Under the pieces are notes generated by a model. The model was not told the origin of the DNA and ran no database searches. It worked only from the letters and a program-made list of their open reading frames with translations. From contig QEVF01000013.1 of NCBI GenBank assembly GCA_003576915.1, positions 45,629 through 109,628 of the forward strand: DNA of 64,000 nucleotides. Direction: 5' to 3'. Position numbers and translations under genes: made by a program. The stretch comes from Planctomycetota bacterium (lineage in GTDB: Bacteria; Planctomycetota; UBA8742; UBA2392). Shown here piece by piece: positions 8,779-17,000 of this stretch; position 1 is the first letter of the stretch, and the number at the start of each line of letters is the position of its first letter.

Positions 8779-9387
8779 ATGAGGTGGCTCAGGACATGGG
8801 GGTGGCAGGCGGCCGCGCTGCTGCTGCTTGCAGCGCTGGCGCTGTCCGTGACGGCAACACCCGCCGAGGGCAAGGAGATTTACTGCGCGCAGCAGGAAGG
8901 CAGCGCCGATGCCGTGCTGACCGACAAGGCCGCTCCCTTCGGCAAGCTGGTCAAGCGCCTGAAGCTGAATGACGTGCTCGAGGTGCTGGACGAATCGAGC
9001 AGCAAGACGCACATCCGCGTGCGCTCGGGCGGCGTCGAGGGCTGGGTCAAGCGCTCGGCCATTTCGGCTGGGCGCACGGAGCAGGGGGGCGATTCGGTGT
9101 CTTCGGGCACGGATTCCTCCAAGGCCGGCGCGGCAGCCAAGGGCCTGAACAAGGAAATCGAGAATGAGGTTTCCGCCAGCGACCCCAAGTACCGCGAGGC
9201 CATGGGCAAGGTGGACAATCTCGAGATCGCCGTCCATGAACAGATTGGCGGCGGCAATCAGGTGATTGTGACGCGCAAGACCGCCAAGGGCGACGAAACG
9301 GAGAACGTGCCCAAGGACAGCGAGAAGATGCGCAACTCCTACAGCGGTTTTGGCACTGAAGGCGGACTTCTCAAACTCAACCCCTAA
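8779..9387 (+). CDS. Exported protein with bacterial SH3-like domain
   Basis: A 202-residue protein with a signal peptide (hydrophobic stretch LLLLAALALSVTA, then ATPAEGKE). Residues about 35-95 look like a bacterial SH3 domain: an ASADVLTD-like opening, LKLNDVLEVLDESSSKTHIRV and GVEGWVKRSAI. The rest is charged and probably flexible. Such domains usually bind cell-wall peptides. The start has CAGGAGT upstream. The M48 peptidase gene starts 9 bases after the stop, so the two are very likely cotranscribed and may act together in the envelope. Confidence 0.75.
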   Translation: MRWLRTWGWQAAALLLLAALALSVTATPAEGKEIYCAQQEGSADAVLTDKAAPFGKLVKRLKLNDVLEVLDESSSKTHIRVRSGGVEGWVKRSAISAGRTEQGGDSVSSGTDSSKAGAAAKGLNKEIENEVSASDPKYREAMGKVDNLEIAVHEQIGGGNQVIVTRKTAKGDETENVPKDSEKMRNSYSGFGTEGGLLKLNP

Positions 9388-9396
9388 GAGGCGAAC

Positions 9397-10407
9397 ATGA
9401 AAACGAACAAGCGGATGATTGCGCTGGTGCTCGCCCTTTCGGCGCTGAGCCTGACTTCCTGCGCGGCCGTGCAGGCCCTGGCGCGGGGCGACGTGGGCGG
9501 AGCGATTATCGAGGCGGGCAAGACGGTGGGCGAAATCGCGGCGGCCGCCATTGAGGACTGCGCCAACGGCAAGGTATCCCAGGAATACACGGCCGAGCAG
9601 GAGTACTACATCGGGCGGGGCGTTTCCGGCGCCATCATGGTGCGCTATCCCGCCACGGAGGTGAACAGCGACCCCCGGCGGCGGCAACTCGCCTACCTGA
9701 ACCAGATGGCAGGCTACATTGAGGCCATGAGCTACAGCGTGGACCGCAGGAATCTCGGCGGCTACGTGGACCGCAGCGAGGAGGAGTGGGAGCGCCAGAG
9801 CCGCTTTGGCCTGTACAAGGGCGTGCGCGTGGGGCTGCTGGAGAGCAACGAGGTGATGGCCTATGCCACCCCCGGCGGCTTCATCTGGATTTCGCAGGGT
9901 GCTGTCAACATGTGCCAGAGCGAGGATGAACTGGCCGCCATCATTGCCCACGAGTTGGGCCATATCGTGATGAACCACGGCATGGACGCCTACCGCAAGG
10001 CGACGGAGGGCAAGATCACCGACAGCAAGGCGTTCCAGGCCTTCTCCAAGGAGATGGGCCCCGTGGTCGGCAACTTCGCCGAAATGGTGGGCGGCTTTGC
10101 CGACAACCTGATCGAGAGCGGCTACAACAAAGACCAGGAATACGAAGCCGACAACTTCGGCACCCGGGCCCTGGCGGCGGCGGGTTATGACCCCAATGCC
10201 ATGGCGCGCATGCTGGAGCGGGTGGAGGCCTATGAAAAGTCCCACAAGGACGACGACAAGTTCCTCAGCAATCACCCCGATCCCAAGAGCCGCATCGAGA
10301 AGGTGAAGGACCTGATCAAGAATCCCAAGAACAACCTCAAGGCGCCGGCCGGCGATCCCGGCCGCACCACGCGCGAAAAGCGCTTTAGGGAAGTCTGGGG
10401 CCGCTAG
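9397..10407 (+). CDS. M48 family zinc metallopeptidase, lipoprotein
   Basis: A 336-residue lipoprotein with signal peptide and lipobox LTSC. The active site HELGH is at residues 185-189 and the third ligand lies in DQEYEADNFG further on, the arrangement of the M48 (BepA/HtpX-like) family. The region NGGFIWISQGAVNMCQSEDELAAII-type helix just before HELGH is typical. BepA-like members cleave misfolded outer-membrane proteins; that role is inferred. It lies directly after the SH3-like gene and ends at a bidirectional terminator. Confidence 0.92.
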   Translation: MKTNKRMIALVLALSALSLTSCAAVQALARGDVGGAIIEAGKTVGEIAAAAIEDCANGKVSQEYTAEQEYYIGRGVSGAIMVRYPATEVNSDPRRRQLAYLNQMAGYIEAMSYSVDRRNLGGYVDRSEEEWERQSRFGLYKGVRVGLLESNEVMAYATPGGFIWISQGAVNMCQSEDELAAIIAHELGHIVMNHGMDAYRKATEGKITDSKAFQAFSKEMGPVVGNFAEMVGGFADNLIESGYNKDQEYEADNFGTRALAAAGYDPNAMARMLERVEAYEKSHKDDDKFLSNHPDPKSRIEKVKDLIKNPKNNLKAPAGDPGRTTREKRFREVWGR

Positions 10408-10416
10408 CGCGTCCCG

Positions 10417-10450
10417 AAAAAAACACCCGGCCCCAGGGCCGGGTGTTTTC
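10417..10450. terminator. Bidirectional intrinsic terminator between the M48 gene and trxA
   Basis: A 10-bp stem (10424-10433 with 10436-10445) flanked by an A-run on the left and TTTT on the right, so it works for both converging genes. Confidence 0.9.
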
Positions 10451-10462
10451 ATGGGTACAGGT

Positions 10463-10792
10463 TCAGGAAGCCAGCTTGCTCAGGCGCTGGCGCAGGGTGC
10501 CTTCGGGCAGCAGGCCCGGGTGCTGGTCAACGACCTTGCCGTCCTTGAAGAATACCAGCGTGGGCACTGCCATGACGCCGAACATGCCGGCGAGGTCAGG
10601 ATTCTCGTCGATGTCCACCTTGCCGATGGCGACCTTGCCCTTGAACTCCGTGGCCAGTTTGTCCACGATCGGCGAGAGCACCTGGCAGGGGCCGCACCAG
10701 GTGGCGCTGAAGTCGATCACGGCCGCCTTGGACTTCTTGAAGCTCTCAAAGTTGTCATTCGTAACGTGTACCACGTCGGCCGAAGCTGCCAT
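10463..10792 (-). CDS. trxA: Thioredoxin
   Basis: A 109-residue protein disulfide reductase, the standard length. The active site WCGPC places the redox cysteines at 33 and 36; the cis-Pro loop is VMAVPTLVFF; the buried Asp is in VIDFSATW. I use the ATG at 10792, not the upstream ATG at 10819, because GGGAG lies 7 bases before it and the product then matches family length. It stands alone, divergent from the FHA-kinase gene, and would supply electrons to peroxiredoxins such as those at 32 kb. Confidence 0.95.
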   Translation of the reverse strand: MAASADVVHVTNDNFESFKKSKAAVIDFSATWCGPCQVLSPIVDKLATEFKGKVAIGKVDIDENPDLAGMFGVMAVPTLVFFKDGKVVDQHPGLLPEGTLRQRLSKLAS

Positions 10793-10889
10793 GTCAGTCT
10801 CCCGTTTCAGGCCGTCCATTCGGCCTCATCGTCACAACGGCGCGAGCTTAAGAAATATTCCTTGGGCGCAAAGGGGCAAGCGCTGCGCA

Positions 10890-10918
10890 TTGATTCCCGC
10901 CGGTGTTGTTGCGATACT
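10890..10918 (+). promoter_or_regulatory. Possible sigma-70-type promoter for the FHA-kinase gene
   Basis: TTGATT at 10890-10895 and GATACT at 10913-10918 with a 17-base spacer. This would give a leader of about 135 bases. Confidence 0.4.
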
Positions 10919-11058
10919 CAACCCTCCGATGGCGCCCCTTCCTTTCGCAACGGGAAAGTCCCGTCGGATGTTGCGTAACCATAGGTCTGCGCGCGCCGTT
11001 GGGCCTGTGCGGACAAGCCCCTGTGTGCCGTGCCGGGCACTGACCGGCAATCGGGAAC

Positions 11059-13911
11059 ATGCCGCGTCTGTTGATTGAAAAAGGGCCGGACCGAGGCAAA
11101 AGCCTGACGCTGAAGTTGGGCGATCAGGCCGTCGTGGGGCGCGACGCCCAGGCCAACCTCCAGTTGTCCGACGTCATGTGCTCGCGCAAGCACTTCCTGA
11201 TCGCGAGCAAGGGCAGCGTTTTCGGCCTCAAGGATCTGGGTTCGGCCAACGGCACCCAGGTCAACGGCAAGACCGCCGAGGGCCCCGTCAAGCTGGCCCA
11301 CGGCGACATGATCCAGTGCGGCGAGACCCTGCTTTCCTGGCTGGCTGACGAGTCAGACGCCAAGCAGGGGGGCCTGATCGGCCAGCAGATCGGCGGCTAC
11401 CGCATCGAGATGCGCCTGGGCCGCGGCGCCATGGGCACCGTGTACAAGGCCATCCAGCTCTCCCTGGGGCGTATCGTCGCGCTCAAGGTGCTCTCGCCTG
11501 ACCTGGTCAAGGACGCCAAGTTCTGCGAGATGTTCCTCAAGGAAGCCCGGGCCGCGGGCGGCCTCAACCACCCCAACATCATCCAGGTCTATGACGTCGG
11601 CGAGGAGAAGGGTCAGTACTACTTCTCCATGGAATTCGCCGCCAAGGGCAGCGTGCTGGACCTGCTCAACAGCGCCAAACGCATCGAGCTGCTGCGCGCC
11701 GTCGTCATCATCAAAGACGCCTGCCGCGCCCTGGATTACGCCGAGCGCAAGGGGCTGGTACACCGCGACATCAAGCCCGACAACCTGATGGTGATGGACG
11801 ACGAAATCGTGAAGCTGGGCGACCTGGGCCTGGCCATGAGCGCGCAGGAACTGCAGGGCGAACAGGCCGGCGTGTTCGGCACGCCGCACTACATTGCGCC
11901 TGAACAGGCCATGGGCAAGCCCATTGACCACCGGGCCGACATTTACGCCCTGGGCGCGTCCTTCTACCGCATCCTCACGGGTCAGACCCTGTTCACCGGC
12001 CAGACGGTCAAGGAAATCCTCAAGAAGCAGGTGCGCGACCCCCATCCGCCCATCACCACGCACCTGCCTGATTGCCCGCCGGCCATCGTCACCATCATCG
12101 ACAAGATGCTGGCCAAGAACCCGGCCGAGCGCTACCAGCACGCCGGCGACGTGCTCAACGACCTCGACAACTGGCAGTCTCTGGCCAGCAAGAAGGGGGG
12201 CGTGCAGCCCGCGGCCTTTGCCAAGGCCGTCAAGGCCCCCGGCGCCGAACTTCAGGAACAGATGGTGGCCTCCGCCCAGCGCCGCAACCTGGCCCTCGCC
12301 GCCATTGCCGCCGTCGTGGGCGTGGCGGCGCTCTCCATCATGGTCTGGGTGTTCTTCTTCAGTGACGCTCCCGCGCCCCACACCAACGTGGCTGAGGCCA
12401 ATAACCCGCCGGCCAACCTGCCGCCCGCCCATAACGGCAGCACCACCACCCAGCTCACCCCCGAGCAGGAGAGCGCCAACCGCAAGCTTCAGCAGGCCAT
12501 CGGCGCGGCACAACTCTCCAGCAACAAGGGCGATCACGCCGCGGCCATTGCCATTCTCGAAAAGGCCCTCAAGGACAACGCCCAGGCAACGGAAAGCGCG
12601 CAGGCGGAAGCGCGCAAGTACCTCGAACAGGTCAAGCTCAAGGCCGAACAGGAAGGCCAGTCCGAACAGGCCATGCGCGAGGAGTGGTCCGAGACGCAGC
12701 GGCTGAAGGCGGCCAGGATCGAGGAATACAAGTACAAGGGGGCCGACGACATCCTGCGCGGCTTCATTGAAAAGCACGCCGAGGTCCAGCACCCCGGGAA
12801 GAAGAAGATCTGGGACGACGCCGACGCCTACTGGCGCGCCCAGTTCTGGGAGGACGTCAAGCGTCACATCGCGGCTTTGCGCCAATGGGTGGTCAAGCAG
12901 AGCGAGCAGGCCATCCTCGAACAGGACCTGGAAAAACGCCTGGCGATTTTCGAGGCGGCCCAGGCCAGGGCGCAGGCCGCCCATGACGCCTGCGACCACG
13001 AAGACTCGCGCAAGGAACTGAAGAAGGTCCTCGACTCGGTCACCTCCAACGTGGACATCGTCAAGCGCAGCATCGCCGACGAAAAGCGCCGCGCCGTGGA
13101 GCAGGCGCTTGCTGAGTGCGAACAGGCCGTAACCGACCTCTGCACCTCGGTGGGCAACGACATACAGCGCGGCGACTTCCGCACGGCCATGGCGCGGGTG
13201 GACAACTACGAAAAGTCGGACAAGAGCTGGAACCAGTACAAGGCGGACCCCCGCTTTGCGGGCGTGGGCGAAGTGCTGCGCCGCCGCCGAGAGCAGACGC
13301 GGCACGAGTTCGAGGCCCTGCGCGCGCTGGGCGCGGGCAGCCGCGGCGCCCTGACCTCAGCCCCAAAGCAGGCGGAGTTGCTCAAGCAGAAGCCCTGGCC
13401 CAAGGCGGCGGCTGACCTGTTCGGATCCAAGGACGCGCGCTTCCGCATGGACGTGCAGGACGCCGCCAGCGACCGGCAGTGGACGCTCACGGTGTTCGTG
13501 GGTTCAAACAAGAACGAATGGAGCGCGGGCGATTTCGCCCCCAGCGGCAGCCGCAACGCCGCCGGCCTGGCCGCGGCCATCACCCACCTGGCCTTCAACG
13601 ACGACGCCCTGCGCGCGGCATTGCTGCAGCCGGGCAGCGTCAAAGGCGACCCCCCGCTTGTGGCGGGGCTCTGGGCGTGGCTGGCGGAACTGGGGCACAC
13701 CTACGAGTTCTTCGCGCTGATGGACAACTGCTATTCCCAGGCCCCGGCTTCGGACCCGGGGCGGGCTGTATTCCGCGAATACATGGCCTACGCCCTCAAG
13801 ATGCAGGCCCGCGACGAGTTCGACCGGGGAAATGCGGCGCGCAGCGAAGAGCTGATCAAGCGCCTGAACACCGACGAATTCGCGGGCACGCGCGCCCGCA
13901 GCGCAAAGTAG
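11059..13911 (+). CDS. FHA domain Ser/Thr protein kinase, membrane-anchored
   Basis: A 950-residue sensor-type kinase. Residues about 20-90 are an FHA domain (VVGRDAQ, CSRKH, NGTQVNG), which binds phosphothreonine peptides. The kinase domain starts near 112 with the Gly loop LGRGAMGTVYKA and the Lys in VALKVL; the catalytic loop HRDIKPDN begins at 235; the metal-binding loop is DLG (near 255) instead of DFG; FGTPHYIAPEQ closes the activation segment. A transmembrane helix at about 410-435 leads to a Pro/Thr linker and about 470 residues of coiled and helical sequence, probably outside the cytoplasm. Its FHA start (MPRLLIEKGPD) resembles that of the 1008-residue FHA protein at 35 kb. Confidence 0.93.
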   Translation: MPRLLIEKGPDRGKSLTLKLGDQAVVGRDAQANLQLSDVMCSRKHFLIASKGSVFGLKDLGSANGTQVNGKTAEGPVKLAHGDMIQCGETLLSWLADESDAKQGGLIGQQIGGYRIEMRLGRGAMGTVYKAIQLSLGRIVALKVLSPDLVKDAKFCEMFLKEARAAGGLNHPNIIQVYDVGEEKGQYYFSMEFAAKGSVLDLLNSAKRIELLRAVVIIKDACRALDYAERKGLVHRDIKPDNLMVMDDEIVKLGDLGLAMSAQELQGEQAGVFGTPHYIAPEQAMGKPIDHRADIYALGASFYRILTGQTLFTGQTVKEILKKQVRDPHPPITTHLPDCPPAIVTIIDKMLAKNPAERYQHAGDVLNDLDNWQSLASKKGGVQPAAFAKAVKAPGAELQEQMVASAQRRNLALAAIAAVVGVAALSIMVWVFFFSDAPAPHTNVAEANNPPANLPPAHNGSTTTQLTPEQESANRKLQQAIGAAQLSSNKGDHAAAIAILEKALKDNAQATESAQAEARKYLEQVKLKAEQEGQSEQAMREEWSETQRLKAARIEEYKYKGADDILRGFIEKHAEVQHPGKKKIWDDADAYWRAQFWEDVKRHIAALRQWVVKQSEQAILEQDLEKRLAIFEAAQARAQAAHDACDHEDSRKELKKVLDSVTSNVDIVKRSIADEKRRAVEQALAECEQAVTDLCTSVGNDIQRGDFRTAMARVDNYEKSDKSWNQYKADPRFAGVGEVLRRRREQTRHEFEALRALGAGSRGALTSAPKQAELLKQKPWPKAAADLFGSKDARFRMDVQDAASDRQWTLTVFVGSNKNEWSAGDFAPSGSRNAAGLAAAITHLAFNDDALRAALLQPGSVKGDPPLVAGLWAWLAELGHTYEFFALMDNCYSQAPASDPGRAVFREYMAYALKMQARDEFDRGNAARSEELIKRLNTDEFAGTRARSAK

Positions 13912-13959
13912 GCTCTATCGAGAGTTGTTCCGGCGGACTCCGCCGGGCAGGTAGGAAAC

Positions 13960-15336
13960 GTGGCCATCACTGACTTTCTGGTGTTCAGTTGCATCCTCAC
14001 GCTGAACGCGTTCTTCTGCGCTTCCGAAACCGCACTGACGGGAGCCTCGGAAGCCGCCGCGCGCTCGAGAGCTGATTCCGGTTCGCGCCGCGGCAAGCTG
14101 CTGCTCAAGCTACTGGCCGACCGGCCCCGCGTGGTGACGGCGCTGCTGATCGGCCAGAACATCGCCGGCGCAGTGCTGGCCGTTTACTCCTCCCGGGTCA
14201 TCGATGACACCCTGGGGGCGCAGCTTTCGCCGGTCCTTTCAGCATTGCTGGCGGTGGCCGTCTCCATCCTTCTGCTGCTGGTTTTCGGGGAGGTCATTCC
14301 CAAGACCCTGGCCGTGCGCTTTGCGACACCCTGGGCCCTGTTCTTCTCCGGGCCTGTGTTCTTCACCACGCTCGTCTTCTGGCCCGTGACGGCGGTACTG
14401 GGCGTGGCCAGCAACGGCATTTTGCGCCTTGTGGGCAAGCACGAGGAGGGCGCCACGGTCAGCGTGGATGAAATCCAGACCATCGCCAAGATGGGCCAGG
14501 AGATGGGCGTGATCGACTCCATGGAAATGGAGATCGTGCAGAAGGCCAGCGTCCTCAACGAAACCAAGGTGCGCGACATCATGGTCCCGCGCACGGACAT
14601 CCATGCCATTCCCGCGCGGCTGACCCTGGCCGAGCTGCGCCAGGCCTTCAAGCGTGATCTGTTCTCGCGCACGCCCGTCTACCTCGGCGACCTGGACGAC
14701 ATCATCGGCGTGCTCAACTTCAAGGAGCTGCTGCGCCTGTCGCCGCAGGATGAGGCCCGCTTCAAGCTTCAGGACTATCTGCACCCGGCGCTTTTCGTGC
14801 CCGAGGCCATGAGCGTGGGCGTGCTCCTGACCAAGATGCGCGAGCGCCGCACTCACATGGCCATCGTGATCGATGAATACGGGGGCACCTCGGGGCTGGT
14901 CACCTTCGAGGACATCGTCGAGGTGCTGGTGGGCCGCGTGGAAGACGAATACGACGTCACGGCCAAGCTGATTGAACGCCGCGAGAACGGGCTGTGGGAG
15001 GTGGACGGCCGCCTGACCCTCGAAGAGCTTGAGGAGACCCTGGGGGTGACCCTGGGCGAATCCGAGAAGGAAGGGGTCACCACGGCTGCAGGGCTGGCCC
15101 TGAAGGCCTTTGGGAAAATACCGGCGGAAGGCGACGCTACAACGTTCAATAAGCTCAGCCTCAAGGTGACGCGCATGCGCGACCAGCGGGTGCGACGCCT
15201 CGAGTTGCGCTGCATTGAGGAATGCCCGGCGGAGACGGAAGGCCGCGTCGAGGTCAGCGACCACCCCCTCTCCGACGAATCGGCTATCATGCCACTGCCG
15301 CGGCCCCAGCCGCCTACGTCAGGAAGTCAGCCATGA
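13960..15336 (+). CDS. CNNM/CorC-type membrane protein with CBS domains
   Basis: A 458-residue protein started by GTG (AGGTAGGAAAC upstream). The order is a DUF21 transmembrane domain (ASETALTGASEAAARSR, then several helices with VFGEVIPKTLAVRF), a pair of CBS domains (VRDIMVPRTDIHAIPA and HMAIVIDEYGGTSGLVTFEDIVEVLVG), and a C-terminal CorC_HlyC domain (VDGRLTLEELEETLG). Relatives are linked to magnesium or cobalt efflux. The last base overlap with the next start is ATGA, so the two genes are translationally coupled. Confidence 0.92.
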   Translation: MAITDFLVFSCILTLNAFFCASETALTGASEAAARSRADSGSRRGKLLLKLLADRPRVVTALLIGQNIAGAVLAVYSSRVIDDTLGAQLSPVLSALLAVAVSILLLLVFGEVIPKTLAVRFATPWALFFSGPVFFTTLVFWPVTAVLGVASNGILRLVGKHEEGATVSVDEIQTIAKMGQEMGVIDSMEMEIVQKASVLNETKVRDIMVPRTDIHAIPARLTLAELRQAFKRDLFSRTPVYLGDLDDIIGVLNFKELLRLSPQDEARFKLQDYLHPALFVPEAMSVGVLLTKMRERRTHMAIVIDEYGGTSGLVTFEDIVEVLVGRVEDEYDVTAKLIERRENGLWEVDGRLTLEELEETLGVTLGESEKEGVTTAAGLALKAFGKIPAEGDATTFNKLSLKVTRMRDQRVRRLELRCIEECPAETEGRVEVSDHPLSDESAIMPLPRPQPPTSGSQP

Positions 15337-16937
15337 AGTTCACCGCACTCGCCCTGCTGCTGCTCACCGGTTTGGCCGCCCGGCTCCAGGCCCAGGGGGG
15401 GCCGCAACTGCCCGCCAACTCCAGCCAGGCCTCGCCCTCCAGGGAAAGCTTCCTGCTCGAGCCCTCGGGGCTGGCCACGGGCGCCAAAGACGCCTACCTG
15501 CGCCTGGTGTCCAACACCCCCGCCGGTTTTGCCAGCAGCAGTTCCAAACAGCCTGAAATCCGCCTGGGCGAAGGTGTCAAGCTGGTCACGGGCAGCTTCC
15601 GCCTGCTCAATCCCAATGAGGCGGAATGCCGCGTCAATGTGGACCCGGACGCCTTTGGCACCGTCGAGGTCAGCCTGCTCTTCTATTCCGTGAACGGCAC
15701 TTCCGTGCTGAGCACCCAGCGCGCCACGCTGGGCCTGTTGGGTCCCACGAAGGTCTCCGGCATTGACGTCTCCGTGGAGAGCGTGGCACTGGTGCGCGTG
15801 AACGTGAGCGAGACGCAGGCCGCGGGCGTGGTCGTACTCAGCGGGCCCGTCAATGGCGCGCTCACACTGGTGGCCCCCACCGGCTGCCGCTTTTCGCGCG
15901 CCCCCCAGGTCACTACCTCCAAGGGCTCCATCAACACGCCCGGCCTGTCCGAGGGCAACACGCAGTTCAGCTTCGGCGTCGGCAACGCCGCCCAGGAATC
16001 GGCCGTTGTGCGCATCGCAGAAATCTTCTACGACACCTCCACCTTCACGCTCACGGGCGGAACTCCGGGCGCCCTCAACTGCGAATTGCGCGGCGGCGCC
16101 CTCTCGGGTCAGAGTACCCTCGTCGCCAACGCCTACACGGCCCTGGCCACCATCGCCGGAACCAACGACAACGTCGACACCCAGCCCACGCCCGGCAATC
16201 AGGGCAGCAACTCCACAAGCACCCCAGACGGCGCACCGGTGACCACTACCGTGCCCGGCGACAGCGCCTCCGGCGGCACGGGCCGCTCCCGCGATTCCGA
16301 GCGTCCGCCGCGTCAGGGCAATCAGGGCAACCCGCCGGCGCCCGCCCGCAGTTCGGCCGCGCCTTCGGGCTCCACCTCCCCGCAGGGCGGCTCAAGCGCG
16401 CCGCCCCCTCCGGCGCCCGCGACGCGCGGCGATGTTCCTCCTCCGCCACCGCGCGGCGATGCTCCGGCGCCGCCGCGCGCCGTGCCCGCAGGCTCGGGCG
16501 GCTCGGGCGCGGGCGGCGATGGCGGAGCACGCTGGGTCAATGACCCCAAGCCTGCCGCGCCAGCGGAAGCCCCGGATGCCGCGCCGAAGATGGCGCTGAT
16601 CACCACGCCGGGCCTTTATTTCTGCGACCGAGATTTCCGGCCCGTGGACATGGTGGTGCTGAATTCGCTGGTGTCGGACCGCGCTTCGGCCCGCGTCTGG
16701 ATTGTGGTCAAGCTCGAAAAGGACAAGAACCCAGACGCCGTGGAAACCATCGATGTCACGCTGCGCGTCAGCGGTACGGCACGCCAGCTCAAACTGACCG
16801 AGACGGGCAAGAACACGGGCGAGTTCCGCTGTGACAAGGCCGGGGTGCTGCTGGTAAGCGACGAAAACCCGGAGAGCAACCCCGCGGAAAAGCCGGTCAG
16901 CGAACCCAAGGCGCGGCCCAGCGGCCTGGGACGCTGA
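15333..16937 (+). CDS. Exported protein with Pro-rich linker, unknown function
   Basis: A 534-residue product with signal peptide MKFTALALLLLTGLAARLQA. The first half is a beta-rich domain (about 35-270) with repeated VxVSVESVALVRVNVSE-type strands. The middle (about 295-420) is low-complexity Pro/Gly/Ser/Ala, and the C-terminal domain (about 425-520) starts ITTPGLYFCDRDFRPVDM. I start at 15333, which overlaps the upstream stop as ATGA and has AGGA nearby; an in-frame start at 15222 lies inside the previous gene. The first domain resembles cohesin- or Ig-like secreted folds, but I cannot name it. Confidence 0.7.
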   Translation: MKFTALALLLLTGLAARLQAQGGPQLPANSSQASPSRESFLLEPSGLATGAKDAYLRLVSNTPAGFASSSSKQPEIRLGEGVKLVTGSFRLLNPNEAECRVNVDPDAFGTVEVSLLFYSVNGTSVLSTQRATLGLLGPTKVSGIDVSVESVALVRVNVSETQAAGVVVLSGPVNGALTLVAPTGCRFSRAPQVTTSKGSINTPGLSEGNTQFSFGVGNAAQESAVVRIAEIFYDTSTFTLTGGTPGALNCELRGGALSGQSTLVANAYTALATIAGTNDNVDTQPTPGNQGSNSTSTPDGAPVTTTVPGDSASGGTGRSRDSERPPRQGNQGNPPAPARSSAAPSGSTSPQGGSSAPPPPAPATRGDVPPPPPRGDAPAPPRAVPAGSGGSGAGGDGGARWVNDPKPAAPAEAPDAAPKMALITTPGLYFCDRDFRPVDMVVLNSLVSDRASARVWIVVKLEKDKNPDAVETIDVTLRVSGTARQLKLTETGKNTGEFRCDKAGVLLVSDENPESNPAEKPVSEPKARPSGLGR

Positions 16938-16956
16938 CCCCTGTGGCCGGAATCGC

Positions 16957-16984
16957 AAAGGGCGCCCAGAGGGGCGCCCTTTGA
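16957..16984. terminator. Terminator hairpin between converging genes
   Basis: A 10-bp perfect stem (16957-16966 with 16973-16982) with loop CAGAGG. The AAA/TTT ends allow two-way use between the 534-residue gene and the cadherin-like gene. Confidence 0.75.
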
Positions 16985-17000
16985 ACTGCCCTGAGGCCTG

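Noticed and set aside
8575..10452. Long minus-strand open frame opposite the SH3-like and M48 genes
   Set aside because: It is the complement of two strongly supported + genes, has low-complexity His/Gly/Leu content typical of GC-rich shadow frames, and no ribosome site.
11353..13305. 650-residue minus-strand open frame opposite the FHA-kinase
   Set aside because: Shadow of a kinase gene with intact catalytic motifs; composition is Leu/Val/Gly/His-biased as in other antisense frames.
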